Shown here in pieces: positions 53,895 through 64,000 of a stretch of 64,000 nt of DNA. A program made the translations under genes and the position numbers. Below the pieces are notes generated by a model, which saw only the letters and a program-made list of their open reading frames with translations, did no database searches and was not told where the DNA came from. How positions within the stretch are numbered: the stretch's first letter is position 1; each line of letters begins with the position of its first letter. The stretch is from Aliiglaciecola lipolytica E3. GTDB taxonomy: Bacteria > Pseudomonadota > Gammaproteobacteria > Enterobacterales > Alteromonadaceae. Location: NCBI RefSeq assembly GCF_000314975.1, contig NZ_BAEN01000059.1:1-64000 (forward strand), given 5' to 3'.

Positions 53895-55342
53895 TTAAGC
53901 CTGAATTTGCAAATTATCGTGTTCCAGAAATGCGCCGCATTAAGCAGATCCATTTTATCGGAATTGGCGGAGCAGGCATGGGCGGAATCGCCGAAGTATT
54001 GCTAAACGAGGGATATGCAATCTCAGGTTCGGACCAGCAAAATAACGGCATGACATTACGCTTGCAAAACAAAGGCGCTAGTGTCTTCATCGGTCATCGC
54101 CAAGAAAATATTGAAAATGCAAATGTGGTCGTTGTTTCAAGCGCAATTGATCATACTAACCCAGAAATTATTGCTGCCAAAGAAGCCCGCGTGCCTGTAA
54201 TTCGTCGAGCAGAAATGCTTGCTGAGTTGATGCGCTTCCGGCACGGAATTGCAGTTGCAGGTACTCATGGAAAAACGACAACAACGAGTTTGCTTGCGAC
54301 AATTTTTGCACAAGCTGATTTAGATCCAACATTTGTTATTGGAGGTTTGTTAAATAGTGCCGGTACTAACGCCAAGTTAGGTAATAGTCGTTATTTAATT
54401 GCTGAGGCAGATGAAAGCGATGCATCGTTTGTACATCTGCAACCAATGGTATCGATAGTGACGAATATCGAACCAGATCATATGGATACCTACGAAGGTG
54501 ACTTCCAACGTATGCAGGACACCTACTTGGACTTTTTGCACAACTTGCCGTTTTACGGACTTGCGGTTATGTGCATTGATGATCCTGTGATCCAAACTTT
54601 ACTGCCTAGAGTTGGGCGTAAAGTCATGACTTACGGTATTAAAGAGCAAGCTGATGTGCGCGCAACTAACATCGAAATGGGCTTTAATCAAAGTCGCTTT
54701 ACTGCTGTTCGCTGCGGTCACTCAGACATACAAATAACCCTAAATATAGCTGGTACACATAATATTTTGAACGCCTTAGCTGCGATTGCCGTCGCCACCG
54801 ATGAAGGGGTTGAAGATCAAGCCATTATCGATGCGTTAGGTGCGTTTGGCGGTATCGGCCGTCGTTTTGAACAACTTGGTAGTTTTGATACCGGAGATGG
54901 CGAAGTCATTTTGGTAGATGACTATGGGCATCACCCAACAGAAGTGGCTGCGACTATAGCTGTTGCGCGCAATAACTGGCCAGACAAACGACTCGTTATG
55001 GCATATCAGCCACACCGCTATACACGTACTCGGGATTTGTATGAAGATTTTGTACGCGTGTTGTCACAAGTCGATATTTTATTGCTTTTAGAAGTGTATT
55101 CAGCCGGTGAATCGCCTATTGAAGGCGCTGATAGTAAAGCCTTGTGTCGATCTATTCGACAACGCGGACAAATTGAACCTATCTATGTGGCCAGCAAAGA
55201 TGAGTTACCCAAATTATTAGCGGAAGCATTGCAAGATCAAGATGTACTTATGACCCAGGGTGCAGGCAACATTGGTCAAATTGCCAAGTATCTGCAATCT
55301 ATTGAATTGAGCAAAGAAAAAATGAATGTAGGGCCTGCCTAA
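53891..55342 (+). CDS. murC: UDP-MurNAc:L-Ala ligase MurC
   Basis: About 483 residues from ATG 53891 (ATGA overlap with murG); an upstream GTG in frame at 53864 is inside murG and unlikely. Motifs are [45 protein letters not shown] and [10 protein letters not shown]. It adds L-alanine to UDP-MurNAc, the first step of stem-peptide building. Its stop overlaps ddlB by one base (TAATG). Confidence 0.97.
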   Translation: MIKPEFANYRVPEMRRIKQIHFIGIGGAGMGGIAEVLLNEGYAISGSDQQNNGMTLRLQNKGASVFIGHRQENIENANVVVVSSAIDHTNPEIIAAKEARVPVIRRAEMLAELMRFRHGIAVAGTHGKTTTTSLLATIFAQADLDPTFVIGGLLNSAGTNAKLGNSRYLIAEADESDASFVHLQPMVSIVTNIEPDHMDTYEGDFQRMQDTYLDFLHNLPFYGLAVMCIDDPVIQTLLPRVGRKVMTYGIKEQADVRATNIEMGFNQSRFTAVRCGHSDIQITLNIAGTHNILNALAAIAVATDEGVEDQAIIDALGAFGGIGRRFEQLGSFDTGDGEVILVDDYGHHPTEVAATIAVARNNWPDKRLVMAYQPHRYTRTRDLYEDFVRVLSQVDILLLLEVYSAGESPIEGADSKALCRSIRQRGQIEPIYVASKDELPKLLAEALQDQDVLMTQGAGNIGQIAKYLQSIELSKEKMNVGPA

Positions 55343-56289
55343 TGAGCACGGGATTGAACATTGATGTGAAACAGTTTGGAAAAGTTGCCGTGTTGTGCGG
55401 TGGCCATTCTGCCGAACGTGAAGTATCTCTGCGTTCCGGTAATGCTGTATTAAAAGCGTTGTTAAGTGCGGGAGTAGACGCGCATGCATTTGATCCATCT
55501 GAACATGCCATAACTCAACTGATTGAGCTCGGATTTGCACGAGTGTTAATTATGTTACACGGTCGAGGTGGTGAAGATGGCAGTATGCAAGGTGCACTGC
55601 AAGTACTCAATTTACCCTATACCGGTAGCGGAGTTTTGGGCTCAGCGTTGGCGATGGATAAGATTAAAACCAAGCAAATATGGCAAACCTTAGGTCTGCC
55701 CACAGCAAATTATCAAATTGCTGAGAAAAGTAGCTTTGAAGCAGGATCTTGCAGGGTTATAATGCACGAGTTGGGGGACACAGTCATGGTTAAGCCTGCG
55801 CAGGAAGGTTCCAGCATAGGTATGACCAAGGTGACAAACGCTACACAATTAGAAACTGCCATTCAAGATGCGTTTAAATACGATAATACGGTCTTGTTGG
55901 AGCGGTTCATTCATGGTCCAGAATACACAGTTAGTATTTTGAATGGTAAAGCTTTGCCATCTATTCGTATGTCCACCCCGCATACTTTTTACGATTACAA
56001 CGCAAAATATCACTCAAACACGACAGAATATTTTTGTCCCAGCGGTTTATCTATTGAAGATGAAAATAAGCTTGGCGCGTTAGCCCTTGAAGCCTTTACT
56101 GCTGTGGATGGAAGTGGCTGGGGAAGAGTCGATTTTATGCGCGATCAGAGTGGTCAGTTTTATTTGCTTGAGGCGAATACTGTACCCGGCATGACTGAAA
56201 AGAGTTTAGTACCAATGGCTGCAAAGCAGGCCGGTATGAGTTTTGAACAATTGGTGTTAGCTATATTACAAACCGCGGATGGTGACTAA
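55342..56289 (+). CDS. ddlB: D-alanine:D-alanine ligase DdlB
   Basis: A 315-residue ATP-grasp ligase. Signatures: VLCGGHSAEREVSLRSGNAV, MLHGRGGEDGSMQGALQVLN, VMVKPAQEGSSIGMTKV and LEANTVPGMTEKSLVPMA. It makes the D-Ala-D-Ala used by MurF. The stop shares a base with the ftsQ start. Confidence 0.97.
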   Translation: MSTGLNIDVKQFGKVAVLCGGHSAEREVSLRSGNAVLKALLSAGVDAHAFDPSEHAITQLIELGFARVLIMLHGRGGEDGSMQGALQVLNLPYTGSGVLGSALAMDKIKTKQIWQTLGLPTANYQIAEKSSFEAGSCRVIMHELGDTVMVKPAQEGSSIGMTKVTNATQLETAIQDAFKYDNTVLLERFIHGPEYTVSILNGKALPSIRMSTPHTFYDYNAKYHSNTTEYFCPSGLSIEDENKLGALALEAFTAVDGSGWGRVDFMRDQSGQFYLLEANTVPGMTEKSLVPMAAKQAGMSFEQLVLAILQTADGD

Positions 56290-57035
56290 TGCAGCAACTA
56301 ACCGACAAAAGCCAATCACAATTCCACTATCAAGTGGCAGGTATGGTGTTTTTGGCGGTTGTATTGTTAAGCCTAATTTATGCAATTTGGTGGTTAAGTG
56401 ATTGGTTAGAGGATGCGCAAAGAGCACCAATAAACCAAGTTATTGTCAGTGGTAATCGAGTCAATATTAAAGATGAGGTGATTGAACAGACGATTCGTTC
56501 TAATCACCCAGAGAGTTTTTTTGAGTTAGATGTAGATAGATTACACCGTGAAATTGAAGCGTTACCTTGGGTTTATCGCGCATCTGTACGTAAGCGTTGG
56601 CCGAACAGCTTGAATATCCATGTTGTGGAAGAGATTGCCAGTGCAAGGTGGAATAGTGATTCGTTGCTAAATCAGTATGGCGATATGTTTGAGGCGCAGC
56701 TACCAGAAGAGGTACTGCCGAATTTGTTTGGTCCTGGTGGGAGTGAGCAAACTGCATTGAATGGGTATCGCGACATGCAAACCTTGTTAAATGCGACCAG
56801 TTTAAGCATTGACGAGTTGTACTTAAGTGAACGTTTTGCGTGGAATTTACGCCTTAATAATGGCATTCGTTTAAATTTAGGACGATCAGAGTTTGTGAAT
56901 AGGCTGCAGCGATTTGTGGATGTCTATCCCTTGCTTAAAAAGCAAAATAAACAAGTTAATTATATCGATTTGCGTTATGACACCGGCCTAGCTGTAGGAT
57001 GGAAAGACGCATCAACAAATGAACAAGAGAGTTAG
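56289..57035 (+). CDS. ftsQ: Cell division protein FtsQ
   Basis: A 248-residue bitopic protein with one membrane helix (about 18-38), then a POTRA domain (PINQVIVSGNRVNIKDEVIE ... FFELDVDRLHREIEALPWVY) and the FtsQ beta domain (VRKRWPNSLNIHVVEEIASA). It recruits FtsL and FtsB to the division site. Confidence 0.95.
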   Translation: MQQLTDKSQSQFHYQVAGMVFLAVVLLSLIYAIWWLSDWLEDAQRAPINQVIVSGNRVNIKDEVIEQTIRSNHPESFFELDVDRLHREIEALPWVYRASVRKRWPNSLNIHVVEEIASARWNSDSLLNQYGDMFEAQLPEEVLPNLFGPGGSEQTALNGYRDMQTLLNATSLSIDELYLSERFAWNLRLNNGIRLNLGRSEFVNRLQRFVDVYPLLKKQNKQVNYIDLRYDTGLAVGWKDASTNEQES

Positions 57036-57056
57036 TAAAGGTGGGTAGCAAATTAT

Positions 57057-58286
57057 ATGTCTAAGGTGGCAGAAAGAAATCTAATCGTTGGCTTAGACAT
57101 GGGCACAAGTAAAGTGAAAGCCGTAGTAGGAGAGATCCTCGATGACGGTGACATTAGCATTGTTGGTGTTGGTACTCATTCCGCCAAAGGTATGGACAAA
57201 GGCGGAGTCAATGACCTGAATTTACTTGTGCAGTCGGTGCAACGTGCAGTCGGTGAAATGGAATTAATGGCAGATTGTCGAGTGTCGTCGGTATTTATGT
57301 CGATATCTGGACGTCATGTTAAATGCCAAAACGAAAGTGGCATGGTACCCATTAATAATCAGGAAGTGACTCAAGACGACGTCGACAATGTAGTACATGC
57401 TGCGCGCTCAGTTCCAATTGCACTGGAGCGTCGTTTACTACATGTACTACCACAGGAATATACCATTGACGTACAAGAGGGGATTAAAAACCCAATTGGT
57501 ATGTCTGGTGTAAGAATGGAAGCCAGAGCGCACATCATAACCTGTGCTGATGACATGGCTAAAAACTTGGTGAAATGTGTGGAGCGTTGTGAACTTAATG
57601 CTGATCAGATGATATTTTCTGCACTAGCGTCAAGTTATGCGGTATTAACAGATGATGAAAAAGAGTTAGGTGTTTGTGTTGTCGATATCGGCGGGGGAAC
57701 TATCGACATGGTGGTGTATACCGATGGAGCAATTCGTCATACCGCGGTTATTCCCGTCGCTGGGAATCAGATCACCAGCGATATCGCTAAGATATTTAGA
57801 ACACCGATAAACCATGCAGAAGAAATTAAGATCAACTATGCCTGCGCTTTGCGTGACATGGTGAGCATGGAAGAACAAATACAAGTACCTAGTGTAGGTG
57901 GACGTCCGGCTAGAATGATGTCCAGACATACACTAGCAGAGGTCATCGAACCTCGTTATCAGGAACTATTTGAATTGATCCATGAAGAGATCAAATCCAG
58001 TGGATTGGAAGAGCAAATTGCTGCAGGCATCGTGTTAACAGGTGGCTCAGCCAAAATGGAAGGTGCAGTAGAATTTGCAGAAGAATTATTCCAAATGCCA
58101 GTTCGCGTTGGAGAACCGATTGGCATGAAGGGGTTATCTGAATACGTAGAAGATGCGAGTTTCGCAACCGCAGTAGGATTATTGCAATACGGCAAAGAAT
58201 CCATGCAAGCGAAGTCAACGCATAAAGCCGGATCTACAGAAGGATTATGGCATCGTATTCAAAGTTGGTTTAAGGGGGAATTCTGA
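57057..58286 (+). CDS. ftsA: Cell division actin-like protein FtsA
   Basis: A 409-residue actin-fold ATPase: VGLDMGTSKVKAVVGEI (phosphate 1), CVVDIGGGTIDMVVYTDG (phosphate 2) and GIVLTGGSAKMEGAVEF (adenosine). The C-terminus GLWHRIQSWFKGEF is the amphipathic membrane-targeting helix. FtsA tethers FtsZ to the membrane. The gene lies 21 bases after ftsQ. Confidence 0.98.
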   Translation: MSKVAERNLIVGLDMGTSKVKAVVGEILDDGDISIVGVGTHSAKGMDKGGVNDLNLLVQSVQRAVGEMELMADCRVSSVFMSISGRHVKCQNESGMVPINNQEVTQDDVDNVVHAARSVPIALERRLLHVLPQEYTIDVQEGIKNPIGMSGVRMEARAHIITCADDMAKNLVKCVERCELNADQMIFSALASSYAVLTDDEKELGVCVVDIGGGTIDMVVYTDGAIRHTAVIPVAGNQITSDIAKIFRTPINHAEEIKINYACALRDMVSMEEQIQVPSVGGRPARMMSRHTLAEVIEPRYQELFELIHEEIKSSGLEEQIAAGIVLTGGSAKMEGAVEFAEELFQMPVRVGEPIGMKGLSEYVEDASFATAVGLLQYGKESMQAKSTHKAGSTEGLWHRIQSWFKGEF

Positions 58287-58371
58287 GGATGGAAAAATCT
58301 CGGGATCTTAAAAAATTGAATGTGGGCTTACGAGTTACACATTCTATCGCGCAAAAATCGGAGAAAAAATA

Positions 58372-59538
58372 ATGTTTGAATTAATGGATAGTCACAGCGA
58401 AGAAGCTGTCATAAAAGTCATCGGCGTTGGCGGCGGCGGTGGAAATGCAATCGAGCACATGGTTGCACAAAGTATCGAAGGTGTAGAGTTTATTGCAGTA
58501 AATACCGACGCACAGGTATTACGTAGTTCGTCTGCAAACTTAACCTTGCAAATCGGTTCTGGCGTAACGAAAGGTTTAGGTGCCGGTGCTAACCCTAATA
58601 TCGGTCGTCAAGCGGCTGAAGAAGATCGTGAAAACATCCGTCAAAGTCTGGAAGGGGCTGACATGGTGTTTATCACAGCCGGCATGGGTGGTGGTACTGG
58701 AACAGGTGCTGCGCCTGAAGTCGCTAAAATTGCTAAAGAGCTTGGTATCTTGACCGTGGCGGTTGTCACTAAACCGTTTCCTTTTGAAGGTAAAAAGCGT
58801 ACTGAGTTTGCTGATCAAGGCATTGAAGAGTTATCTAAATATGTTGACTCGTTGATTACTATTCCCAATGAAAAATTGTTGAAAGTGATGGGGCGTGGAA
58901 CGCCGCTACTTAAAGCGTTTAGTGAAGCAAATGATGTATTGCGTGGTGCGGTACAAGGTATTGCTGAGCTGATTACCCGCCCAGGTTTGATTAACGTTGA
59001 CTTTGCAGACGTCAAAACTGTGATGTCAGAAATGGGAACTGCAATGATGGGTAGCGGTTCAGCTAGCGGTGAAGACCGTGCTGAAGAAGCATCTGAAGCA
59101 GCCATTGCTTGTCCGTTATTGGAAGATATCGACTTATCTGGAGCTCGCGGTATTTTGGTTAACATTACCGCTGGTCCTGACTTTGCAATTGATGAATTTG
59201 AAACTGTCGGTAATGCGGTTAAAGCGTTTGCCTCTGAAAATGCTACCGTGGTTGTTGGTACCGTAATAGACATGGATATGAGTGATGAATTACGCGTTAC
59301 TGTTGTTGCCACCGGAATTGGTGCTGAGCGTAAGCCTGATATTTCACTAGTAAGCAGCCAAGGCTCTCGTGTTTCAGCAGAAGCCAAGCAATTCAAATTG
59401 CAGCCAGAAAGCAGTGATCGTGTAGGCAATACTGCTACTGATATGAATAAAGCGATTGCTACAGAAGAAAAAGCAGAAGCAAATACGGATTATGAGTATT
59501 TAGATATACCTGCATTCTTACGTAAGCAAGCAGACTAA
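58372..59538 (+). CDS. ftsZ: Cell division GTPase FtsZ
   Basis: A 388-residue tubulin-like GTPase that forms the division ring. It starts with [20 protein letters not shown], has the GTP-binding [12 protein letters not shown] signature loop, and a short linker ending in the conserved C-terminal peptide [13 protein letters not shown] that binds FtsA and ZipA. An 85-base gap with a GGAG ribosome site separates it from ftsA. No clear terminator hairpin follows. Confidence 0.99.
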   Translation: MFELMDSHSEEAVIKVIGVGGGGGNAIEHMVAQSIEGVEFIAVNTDAQVLRSSSANLTLQIGSGVTKGLGAGANPNIGRQAAEEDRENIRQSLEGADMVFITAGMGGGTGTGAAPEVAKIAKELGILTVAVVTKPFPFEGKKRTEFADQGIEELSKYVDSLITIPNEKLLKVMGRGTPLLKAFSEANDVLRGAVQGIAELITRPGLINVDFADVKTVMSEMGTAMMGSGSASGEDRAEEASEAAIACPLLEDIDLSGARGILVNITAGPDFAIDEFETVGNAVKAFASENATVVVGTVIDMDMSDELRVTVVATGIGAERKPDISLVSSQGSRVSAEAKQFKLQPESSDRVGNTATDMNKAIATEEKAEANTDYEYLDIPAFLRKQAD

Positions 59539-59744
59539 ACACCGTTTGGAATGAATTTTCCGCTAGTTATACGGTCTTAGTAAGTTAGATAACGATAACG
59601 TTAGGGGGTTAAAAACGTAACTTTGTACTATACTGATTAGTATTGATATTGAAGGTATCTTATTGATAACCATGAAATTAATGGTGATGTGATAGATACA
59701 TATTGAGATACGAGCAAGCAAAATCGGTTCCATGTTACAGTTTT

Positions 59745-59773
59745 TTGACATTGGACCTGTTGGTCAGTATAAT
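59745..59773 (+). promoter_or_regulatory. Consensus promoter of lpxC
   Basis: TTGACA (59745-59750), 17 bases, TATAAT (59768-59773): a perfect sigma-70 promoter, with transcription expected near 59780, about 44 bases before lpxC. It lets lpxC be expressed apart from the division cluster. The 205 bases between ftsZ and this promoter hold nothing else recognisable. Confidence 0.9.
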
Positions 59774-59823
59774 GTGCGCCCGTTTTTAACCGATAGTGTT
59801 TTTTTGGATAGGCAAACTGTTAG

Positions 59824-60738
59824 ATGATTAAGCAACGCACAATAAAACATGCTGTGCAAGAAACAGGGATAGGTCTGCACAAAGGTGAAAAGGTCACCAT
59901 GACTCTCCGGCCTGCGCCGGCGAATACAGGTATTGTATTTCGCCGCATAGACCTTGAGCCTCACGTAGATATTCCTGCCAAAGCAAATGCAGTGGGTGAT
60001 ACTGTGCTGTGTACGTGTCTAAGCAATGCTGACGGTGTATCTATCTTTACAGTTGAGCATTTATCTTCAGCGTTAGCTGGATTGGGCATCGATAATATTA
60101 TTGTTGAAGTGAACAGTAATGAGTTGCCGATTATGGATGGAAGCGCGAGTCCGTTCATTTTCTTATTACAATCAGCTGGTATTGAAGAGCTAAATGCCCC
60201 TAAACGTTTTATTCGTATAACCAAGTCTGTGCGTGTTGAAGATGGTGACAAGTGGGCTGAGTTTCATCCTTACGACGGATTCAGAGTTGATTTTAAAATC
60301 GATTTCGAACATCCAGTAATCAGTCAGACTCGTCAACATGTGATTATGGATTTTGATGCATCCTCATACGTCGACCAAGTAAGTCGTGCTAGAACCTTTG
60401 GTTTTATGCGTGATTTAGAATACATGAATGCCAACAATTTAGCCCTTGGTGGTAGCATGGAAAATGCGGTTGCACTAGATGAATATCGCGTACTTAATCC
60501 AGAAGGATTGCGTTATCAGGACGAATTTTTAAAACATAAAATTCTTGACGCTGTAGGTGATTTATATCTAGGTGCGCACAGTATCGTAGGTGAATTGAGA
60601 GCCTATAAGTCTGGACACGGATTAAATAACAAGTTGCTTAATGCTATGTTAAATGATCAGTCCTGTTGGGAATATGTAACGTACGAAAACCAAGATGAAG
60701 TCCCCATTCATTTTGCTTCAGCAGTTTTAGCGAACTAA
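59824..60738 (+). CDS. lpxC: UDP-3-O-acyl-GlcNAc deacetylase LpxC
   Basis: A 304-residue zinc deacetylase, the committed step of lipid A synthesis. Motifs: the start [20 protein letters not shown], the zinc ligand His in [15 protein letters not shown], and the [20 protein letters not shown] segment with zinc His and Asp. The C-terminal [10 protein letters not shown] follows. It has its own promoter and terminator. Confidence 0.98.
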   Translation: MIKQRTIKHAVQETGIGLHKGEKVTMTLRPAPANTGIVFRRIDLEPHVDIPAKANAVGDTVLCTCLSNADGVSIFTVEHLSSALAGLGIDNIIVEVNSNELPIMDGSASPFIFLLQSAGIEELNAPKRFIRITKSVRVEDGDKWAEFHPYDGFRVDFKIDFEHPVISQTRQHVIMDFDASSYVDQVSRARTFGFMRDLEYMNANNLALGGSMENAVALDEYRVLNPEGLRYQDEFLKHKILDAVGDLYLGAHSIVGELRAYKSGHGLNNKLLNAMLNDQSCWEYVTYENQDEVPIHFASAVLAN

Positions 60739-60752
60739 CTAAGAAACAGTAA

Positions 60753-60778
60753 AATGCCGCATTAGCGGCATTTTTTCG
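60753..60778 (+). terminator. lpxC terminator
   Basis: AATGCCGC/GCGGCATT stem with an ATTA loop, running into six T, 14 bases after the lpxC stop. Confidence 0.92.
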
Positions 60779-60815
60779 TTTAGCATCTTGCTAAAAGCAC
60801 TAAGTACAACGCATA

Positions 60816-60849
60816 AATACCTTGATAACTTTATGTTGTGCAAGGTATT
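60816..60849. promoter_or_regulatory. Inverted repeat between lpxC and the M23 peptidase gene
   Basis: AATACCTTG (60816-60824) and CAAGGTATT (60841-60849) are perfect inverted arms around 16 bases, about 180 bases before the peptidase start. There is no T run, so an operator or RNA hairpin is more likely than a terminator. Confidence 0.35.
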
Positions 60850-61024
60850 GTTCGGGGTTGCAGAATACAATATAAAAATATCGGCCAAGTTACGTCAAAA
60901 TTTGCCGATAGAGTTGTATGAAAAGTAATCAGTTTGGTTGGATTCAGATACCTATTTCTACTATCAAGAAATGCTTAACAGGTTTAGAATCCACCACAAA
61001 TAAAAAGTATCGAGAAAACCTTAC

Positions 61025-61927
61025 ATGAGTTTAACATTACATTATAAAGGTAAATCAACGGAGTTTTCCTTCCAAATCGGAAAACGTCGATTGGTTGCCG
61101 GCTTTGTGTTGGTATGTGGATTGGTATTGCTTTCCAGTCGCTCGTCTTATCAAGCTAACGAATCACATGCTCGCATTGAGTATGCTAAAAGTGGATTGGT
61201 TCAGCAACAACAAGATGTTTCCGCACTTAAATCAGCTACTCAGCAGCAGTTAGCGGGTATCATGCTTAATTTGGCAGATGTACAAAGTCAAATCCAACGA
61301 GTCAATGCCCTAGGCTCACGATTAGTTGAGCAAGCAGGATTGAATCAAGATGAATTCGGATTTCAAGAACTTCCTCAAGCAGGTGGCCCAATCACTGATT
61401 CAGTAATTACTATTCAAGGCAATAATGAGTTGCTAGAACGTATAGATTCAATGTTACAAAGTCTAGACAGTAAAACTCAACAACTCGCAGCCCTTGAATC
61501 CATCATGATGAATCACCATATAGACGAACAGACCAATTTAGAAGGTCGTCCAATTACATCTGGTTGGTTGTCTTCTTATTATGGTGTTAGAAAAGACCCG
61601 TTTAGCGGCTTGCCTACCATGCATAAAGGTTTGGATTTTGCTGGAAAAACCGGTGAACCGGTTGTTGCAACGGGGGCGGGCCTGGTAACTTGGTCGGGTG
61701 AACGATATGGTTATGGTAATCTAGTTGAAATTGACCATGGCAATGGTATTGTCACGCGTTATGGTCACAATAAAGCCTTAAGTGTTAAGATCGGAGATGT
61801 GGTTACTAAAGGTCAAGAAATAGCACTAATGGGAAGTACCGGACGTTCAACGGGAGCTCATGTGCATTACGAAGTGATTAAAAACGGTAAACAGCTCGAT
61901 CCTTTGCCATTTGTTTATCGAAAGTAA
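61025..61927 (+). CDS. M23-family peptidoglycan endopeptidase, membrane anchored
   Basis: A 300-residue protein with an N-terminal membrane helix (about 22-38), a coiled coil (about 45-110), and a LytM domain. Zinc ligands: His 200 and Asp 204 in MHKGLDFAG, and His 281 in AHVHYEV, with His 279 also catalytic. It would cut peptide crosslinks in peptidoglycan or act as a regulator. The lpxC-M23-secA order is familiar from Alteromonadales, whereas E. coli has secM at this place. A weak ribosome site precedes the ATG. Confidence 0.92.
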   Translation: MSLTLHYKGKSTEFSFQIGKRRLVAGFVLVCGLVLLSSRSSYQANESHARIEYAKSGLVQQQQDVSALKSATQQQLAGIMLNLADVQSQIQRVNALGSRLVEQAGLNQDEFGFQELPQAGGPITDSVITIQGNNELLERIDSMLQSLDSKTQQLAALESIMMNHHIDEQTNLEGRPITSGWLSSYYGVRKDPFSGLPTMHKGLDFAGKTGEPVVATGAGLVTWSGERYGYGNLVEIDHGNGIVTRYGHNKALSVKIGDVVTKGQEIALMGSTGRSTGAHVHYEVIKNGKQLDPLPFVYRK

Positions 61928-61954
61928 TAAATAACAAAACAATATAAATTTGAA

Positions 61955-61984
61955 AATCGGCTCCAAACGGAGCCGATTGTTTTA
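61955..61984 (+). terminator. Terminator-like hairpin just upstream of secA
   Basis: A 10-base stem AATCGGCTCC/GGAGCCGATT with an AAAC loop is followed by GTTTTAT. It lies 27 bases after the M23 stop and ends about 30 bases before the secA start, so no secA promoter fits downstream of it. It could end the M23 transcript in part or act as an attenuator. Confidence 0.75.
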
Positions 61985-62014
61985 TCTCTCTATTAGATTG
62001 GAAGCTGTAAATCG

Positions 62015-64000
62015 ATGTTTTCGAGTATATTCAGAAAAATGTTCGGTAGTCGAAATGACCGCCTACTAAAAAAACTTAACAAGCAAGTTGTTGAAATTAA
62101 TGCCTTAGAGCCTCAATTCGAAGCATTAGATGATGAGCAGCTTAAAGCGAAAACGGCTGAATTTCAGCAACGTATCAAAGACGGTGCTAGCTTAGATGAC
62201 ATTCTAGTCGAAGCATTTGCAGTAGTCAGAGAAGCGAGTAAGCGGGTGTTTTCCATGCGTCATTTTGACGTGCAAATGGTTGGTGGACAGGTCCTGCATC
62301 AAGGTAAAATTGCTGAGATGCGTACTGGTGAAGGGAAAACATTAACCTCTACGCTTCCGGCTTATTTAAACGGCCTAACGGGTAAAGGTGTGCATGTTAT
62401 TACGGTTAATGACTACCTCGCTAAACGTGATGCTGATTGGAGTCGACCTTTATTTGAATTCCTCGGGCTAACAGTGGGTTGCAACGTGCCTGGTATGACA
62501 CACGCCGAGAAAAAAGAAGCTTATGCCGCAGACATTACTTACGGTACAAATAATGAATTTGGATTTGATTACTTACGCGACAACATGGCGTTTAGTCCTA
62601 AAGACCGTGTACAAAAAAGATTATATTTTGCCGTCATTGATGAAGTCGATTCAATCCTAATAGATGAAGCCAGAACGCCACTTATTATTTCTGGTCAAGC
62701 AGAAGATAGCTCTGAACTTTACCGTCAAATCAATTTAATTATCCCTGAGTTGGTGCAACAGGAAGATGAAGATAAGGAAGGCGATGAAGCGGGTCGTGAA
62801 GGTGAAGGTGACTACACCATCGATGAGAAAGGCAAACAAATTCACCTTACTGAACGCGGTCAAGTGCACGTAGAAGAAATTCTGCAACGCAATGGTATTT
62901 TACCTGAAGAAGAGTCCTTATTTGCAGCGTCTAATATATCCTTATTACATCACGTAAATGCAGCACTTAGAGCACATAAACTGTTTAGTAAAGATGTGGA
63001 TTATATTGTTAACGGTGACGAAATTGTCATCGTTGACGAGCACACCGGTAGAACTATGGAAGGCCGTCGTTGGTCAGAAGGTTTACACCAGGCTGTAGAA
63101 GCAAAAGAAGGTGTGAAAATTCAAAACGAAAACCAAACGCTAGCTTCGATTACTTTCCAAAACTACTTCCGTTTGTACGAAAAACTAGCGGGTATGACAG
63201 GAACGGCAGATACTGAAGCCTTTGAGTTTAATCATATCTATAGTTTAGAAACTGTAGTTATCCCAACCAATAAACCAATGCTTCGTGATGACAAAGCTGA
63301 TTTGATTTATTTGACCGCTGAAGAAAAATACGAAGCCATAGTTGAAGATATAAAAGAGTGCGTTAAACGTGGTCAACCTACACTAGTAGGTACAGTTTCG
63401 ATTGAAAACTCTGAGCTACTTTCTCGCATTCTTAAAAAAGCCAAGATTCCCCACGAAGTATTGAACGCTAAGCAACATTTGCGTGAAGCGGATATCGTTG
63501 CGCAGGCTGGACGTCCGGGTGCGGTTACGATTGCTACCAACATGGCTGGTCGCGGAACTGACATAGTCTTAGGTGGTAATTGGCAGTCAGAAGTTGCCAA
63601 AATCAACGATCCAAAACCTGAAAAAGTGGCAAAGATCAAAGAGCAGTGGGAAATAGACCACAAGAAAGTACTGGAAGCGGGTGGCTTACATATTATTGGT
63701 ACAGAGCGGCATGAATCGCGTCGTATCGACAATCAGCTACGAGGACGTTCTGGTCGTCAAGGTGATCCAGGTTCCTCACGTTTTTATCTATCTTTAGAAG
63801 ATGCCTTGATGCGTATTTTTGCATCTGAAAAAATGGGTAATATGATGAAGCGTTTGGGAATGGAACGAGGCGAAGCAATTGAGCATCCATGGGTTACTCG
63901 TGCTATAGAAAATGCGCAGCGCAAAGTTGAAGGTCGAAACTTCGACATGCGTAAACAACTTCTTGAATACGATGATGTGGCTAACGATCAGCGAAAAGTG
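62015..64000 (+). CDS. secA: Preprotein translocase ATPase SecA (partial, runs off the window)
   Basis: The first 662 codons are present, from ATG 62015 with GGAAG 10 bases upstream. SecA drives protein export through SecYEG. Visible features: the Walker A motif MRTGEGKT in [20 protein letters not shown], the DEVD helicase box ([18 protein letters not shown]), the preprotein-binding region, [21 protein letters not shown] and [20 protein letters not shown]. An acidic insertion ([18 protein letters not shown]) lies near residue 250. The C-terminal zinc-binding tail is beyond the window. Confidence 0.98.
   Translation, partial: MFSSIFRKMFGSRNDRLLKKLNKQVVEINALEPQFEALDDEQLKAKTAEFQQRIKDGASLDDILVEAFAVVREASKRVFSMRHFDVQMVGGQVLHQGKIAEMRTGEGKTLTSTLPAYLNGLTGKGVHVITVNDYLAKRDADWSRPLFEFLGLTVGCNVPGMTHAEKKEAYAADITYGTNNEFGFDYLRDNMAFSPKDRVQKRLYFAVIDEVDSILIDEARTPLIISGQAEDSSELYRQINLIIPELVQQEDEDKEGDEAGREGEGDYTIDEKGKQIHLTERGQVHVEEILQRNGILPEEESLFAASNISLLHHVNAALRAHKLFSKDVDYIVNGDEIVIVDEHTGRTMEGRRWSEGLHQAVEAKEGVKIQNENQTLASITFQNYFRLYEKLAGMTGTADTEAFEFNHIYSLETVVIPTNKPMLRDDKADLIYLTAEEKYEAIVEDIKECVKRGQPTLVGTVSIENSELLSRILKKAKIPHEVLNAKQHLREADIVAQAGRPGAVTIATNMAGRGTDIVLGGNWQSEVAKINDPKPEKVAKIKEQWEIDHKKVLEAGGLHIIGTERHESRRIDNQLRGRSGRQGDPGSSRFYLSLEDALMRIFASEKMGNMMKRLGMERGEAIEHPWVTRAIENAQRKVEGRNFDMRKQLLEYDDVANDQRKV

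Noticed and set aside
58815-59429. 204-residue open frame antisense to ftsZ
   Set aside because: It is a shadow of ftsZ codon usage, with no ribosome site, signal or domain.
60833-60928. 31-codon open frame between lpxC and the M23 gene, considered as a secM-like leader
   Set aside because: No signal sequence, no arrest-like motif, no ribosome site; it overlaps an inverted repeat.

Overview
The window reads as chromosome of a marine gammaproteobacterium close to Alteromonadaceae. The grounds are a complete mraZ-to-lpxC division and cell-wall cluster followed by secA, two TonB-dependent receptors of the large carbohydrate-type family, a SapC protein, a type A RNase P RNA of gammaproteobacterial form, and moderately AT-rich DNA. 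No tRNA, CRISPR array, phage or insertion sequence was seen.

Left part (1-23.5 kb). Two operons diverge from a roughly 775-base control region at 6902-7676. The minus-strand operon encodes a one-heme c-type cytochrome-like protein, a large LamG lipoprotein with two CxxCH heme sites and a Tat-exported DUF1501-like protein; beyond a repeat cluster lies a secreted TPR-TonB protein. The plus-strand run starts with an HzsA-like PD40 lipoprotein with two heme sites. It continues with two outer-membrane beta-barrels, a TlpA-type thioredoxin, a DUF4266 mini-lipoprotein ending in CGCN, a DUF3570 barrel, four periplasmic or lipoprotein coiled-coil/TPR components, a small secreted protein, an ExbB/TolQ protein, two different ExbD/TolR proteins and an AgmX/PglI-type TonB protein. 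This is the most interesting region. It looks like a proton-driven trans-envelope machine related to the Agl-Glt/Nfs machines of Myxococcus, joined to redox and thiol modules. One ExbD has Asn where the proton-carrying Asp should be.

Middle (23.2-42.3 kb). A tandem array of about 47-bp palindromic repeats precedes rnpB. Then come a TonB receptor with a LacI-type operator, a BspA-type leucine-rich-repeat protein, a cold-shock-like/DUF4190 membrane protein, and a translationally coupled pair (binding-protein-like plus a membrane protein with a possible C-terminal winged helix). Next are a second TonB receptor broken by one in-frame TGA, an MptpB-like phosphatase, a DEDDh exonuclease-like gene that seems to lack a normal start codon, an M19 dipeptidase, a GlpD-like oxidoreductase, SapC, aldose 1-epimerase and an SMP-30 lactonase-like protein.

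Right part (42.6-64 kb). mraZ has a strong promoter and MraZ boxes at 10-bp spacing. It leads into rsmH-ftsL-ftsI-murE-murF-mraY-murD-ftsW-murG-murC-ddlB-ftsQ-ftsA-ftsZ, mostly with 4-base or similar overlaps. lpxC has its own consensus promoter and a terminator. An M23 peptidase sits where E. coli has secM, and a terminator-like hairpin stands 30 bases ahead of secA, which runs off the window.
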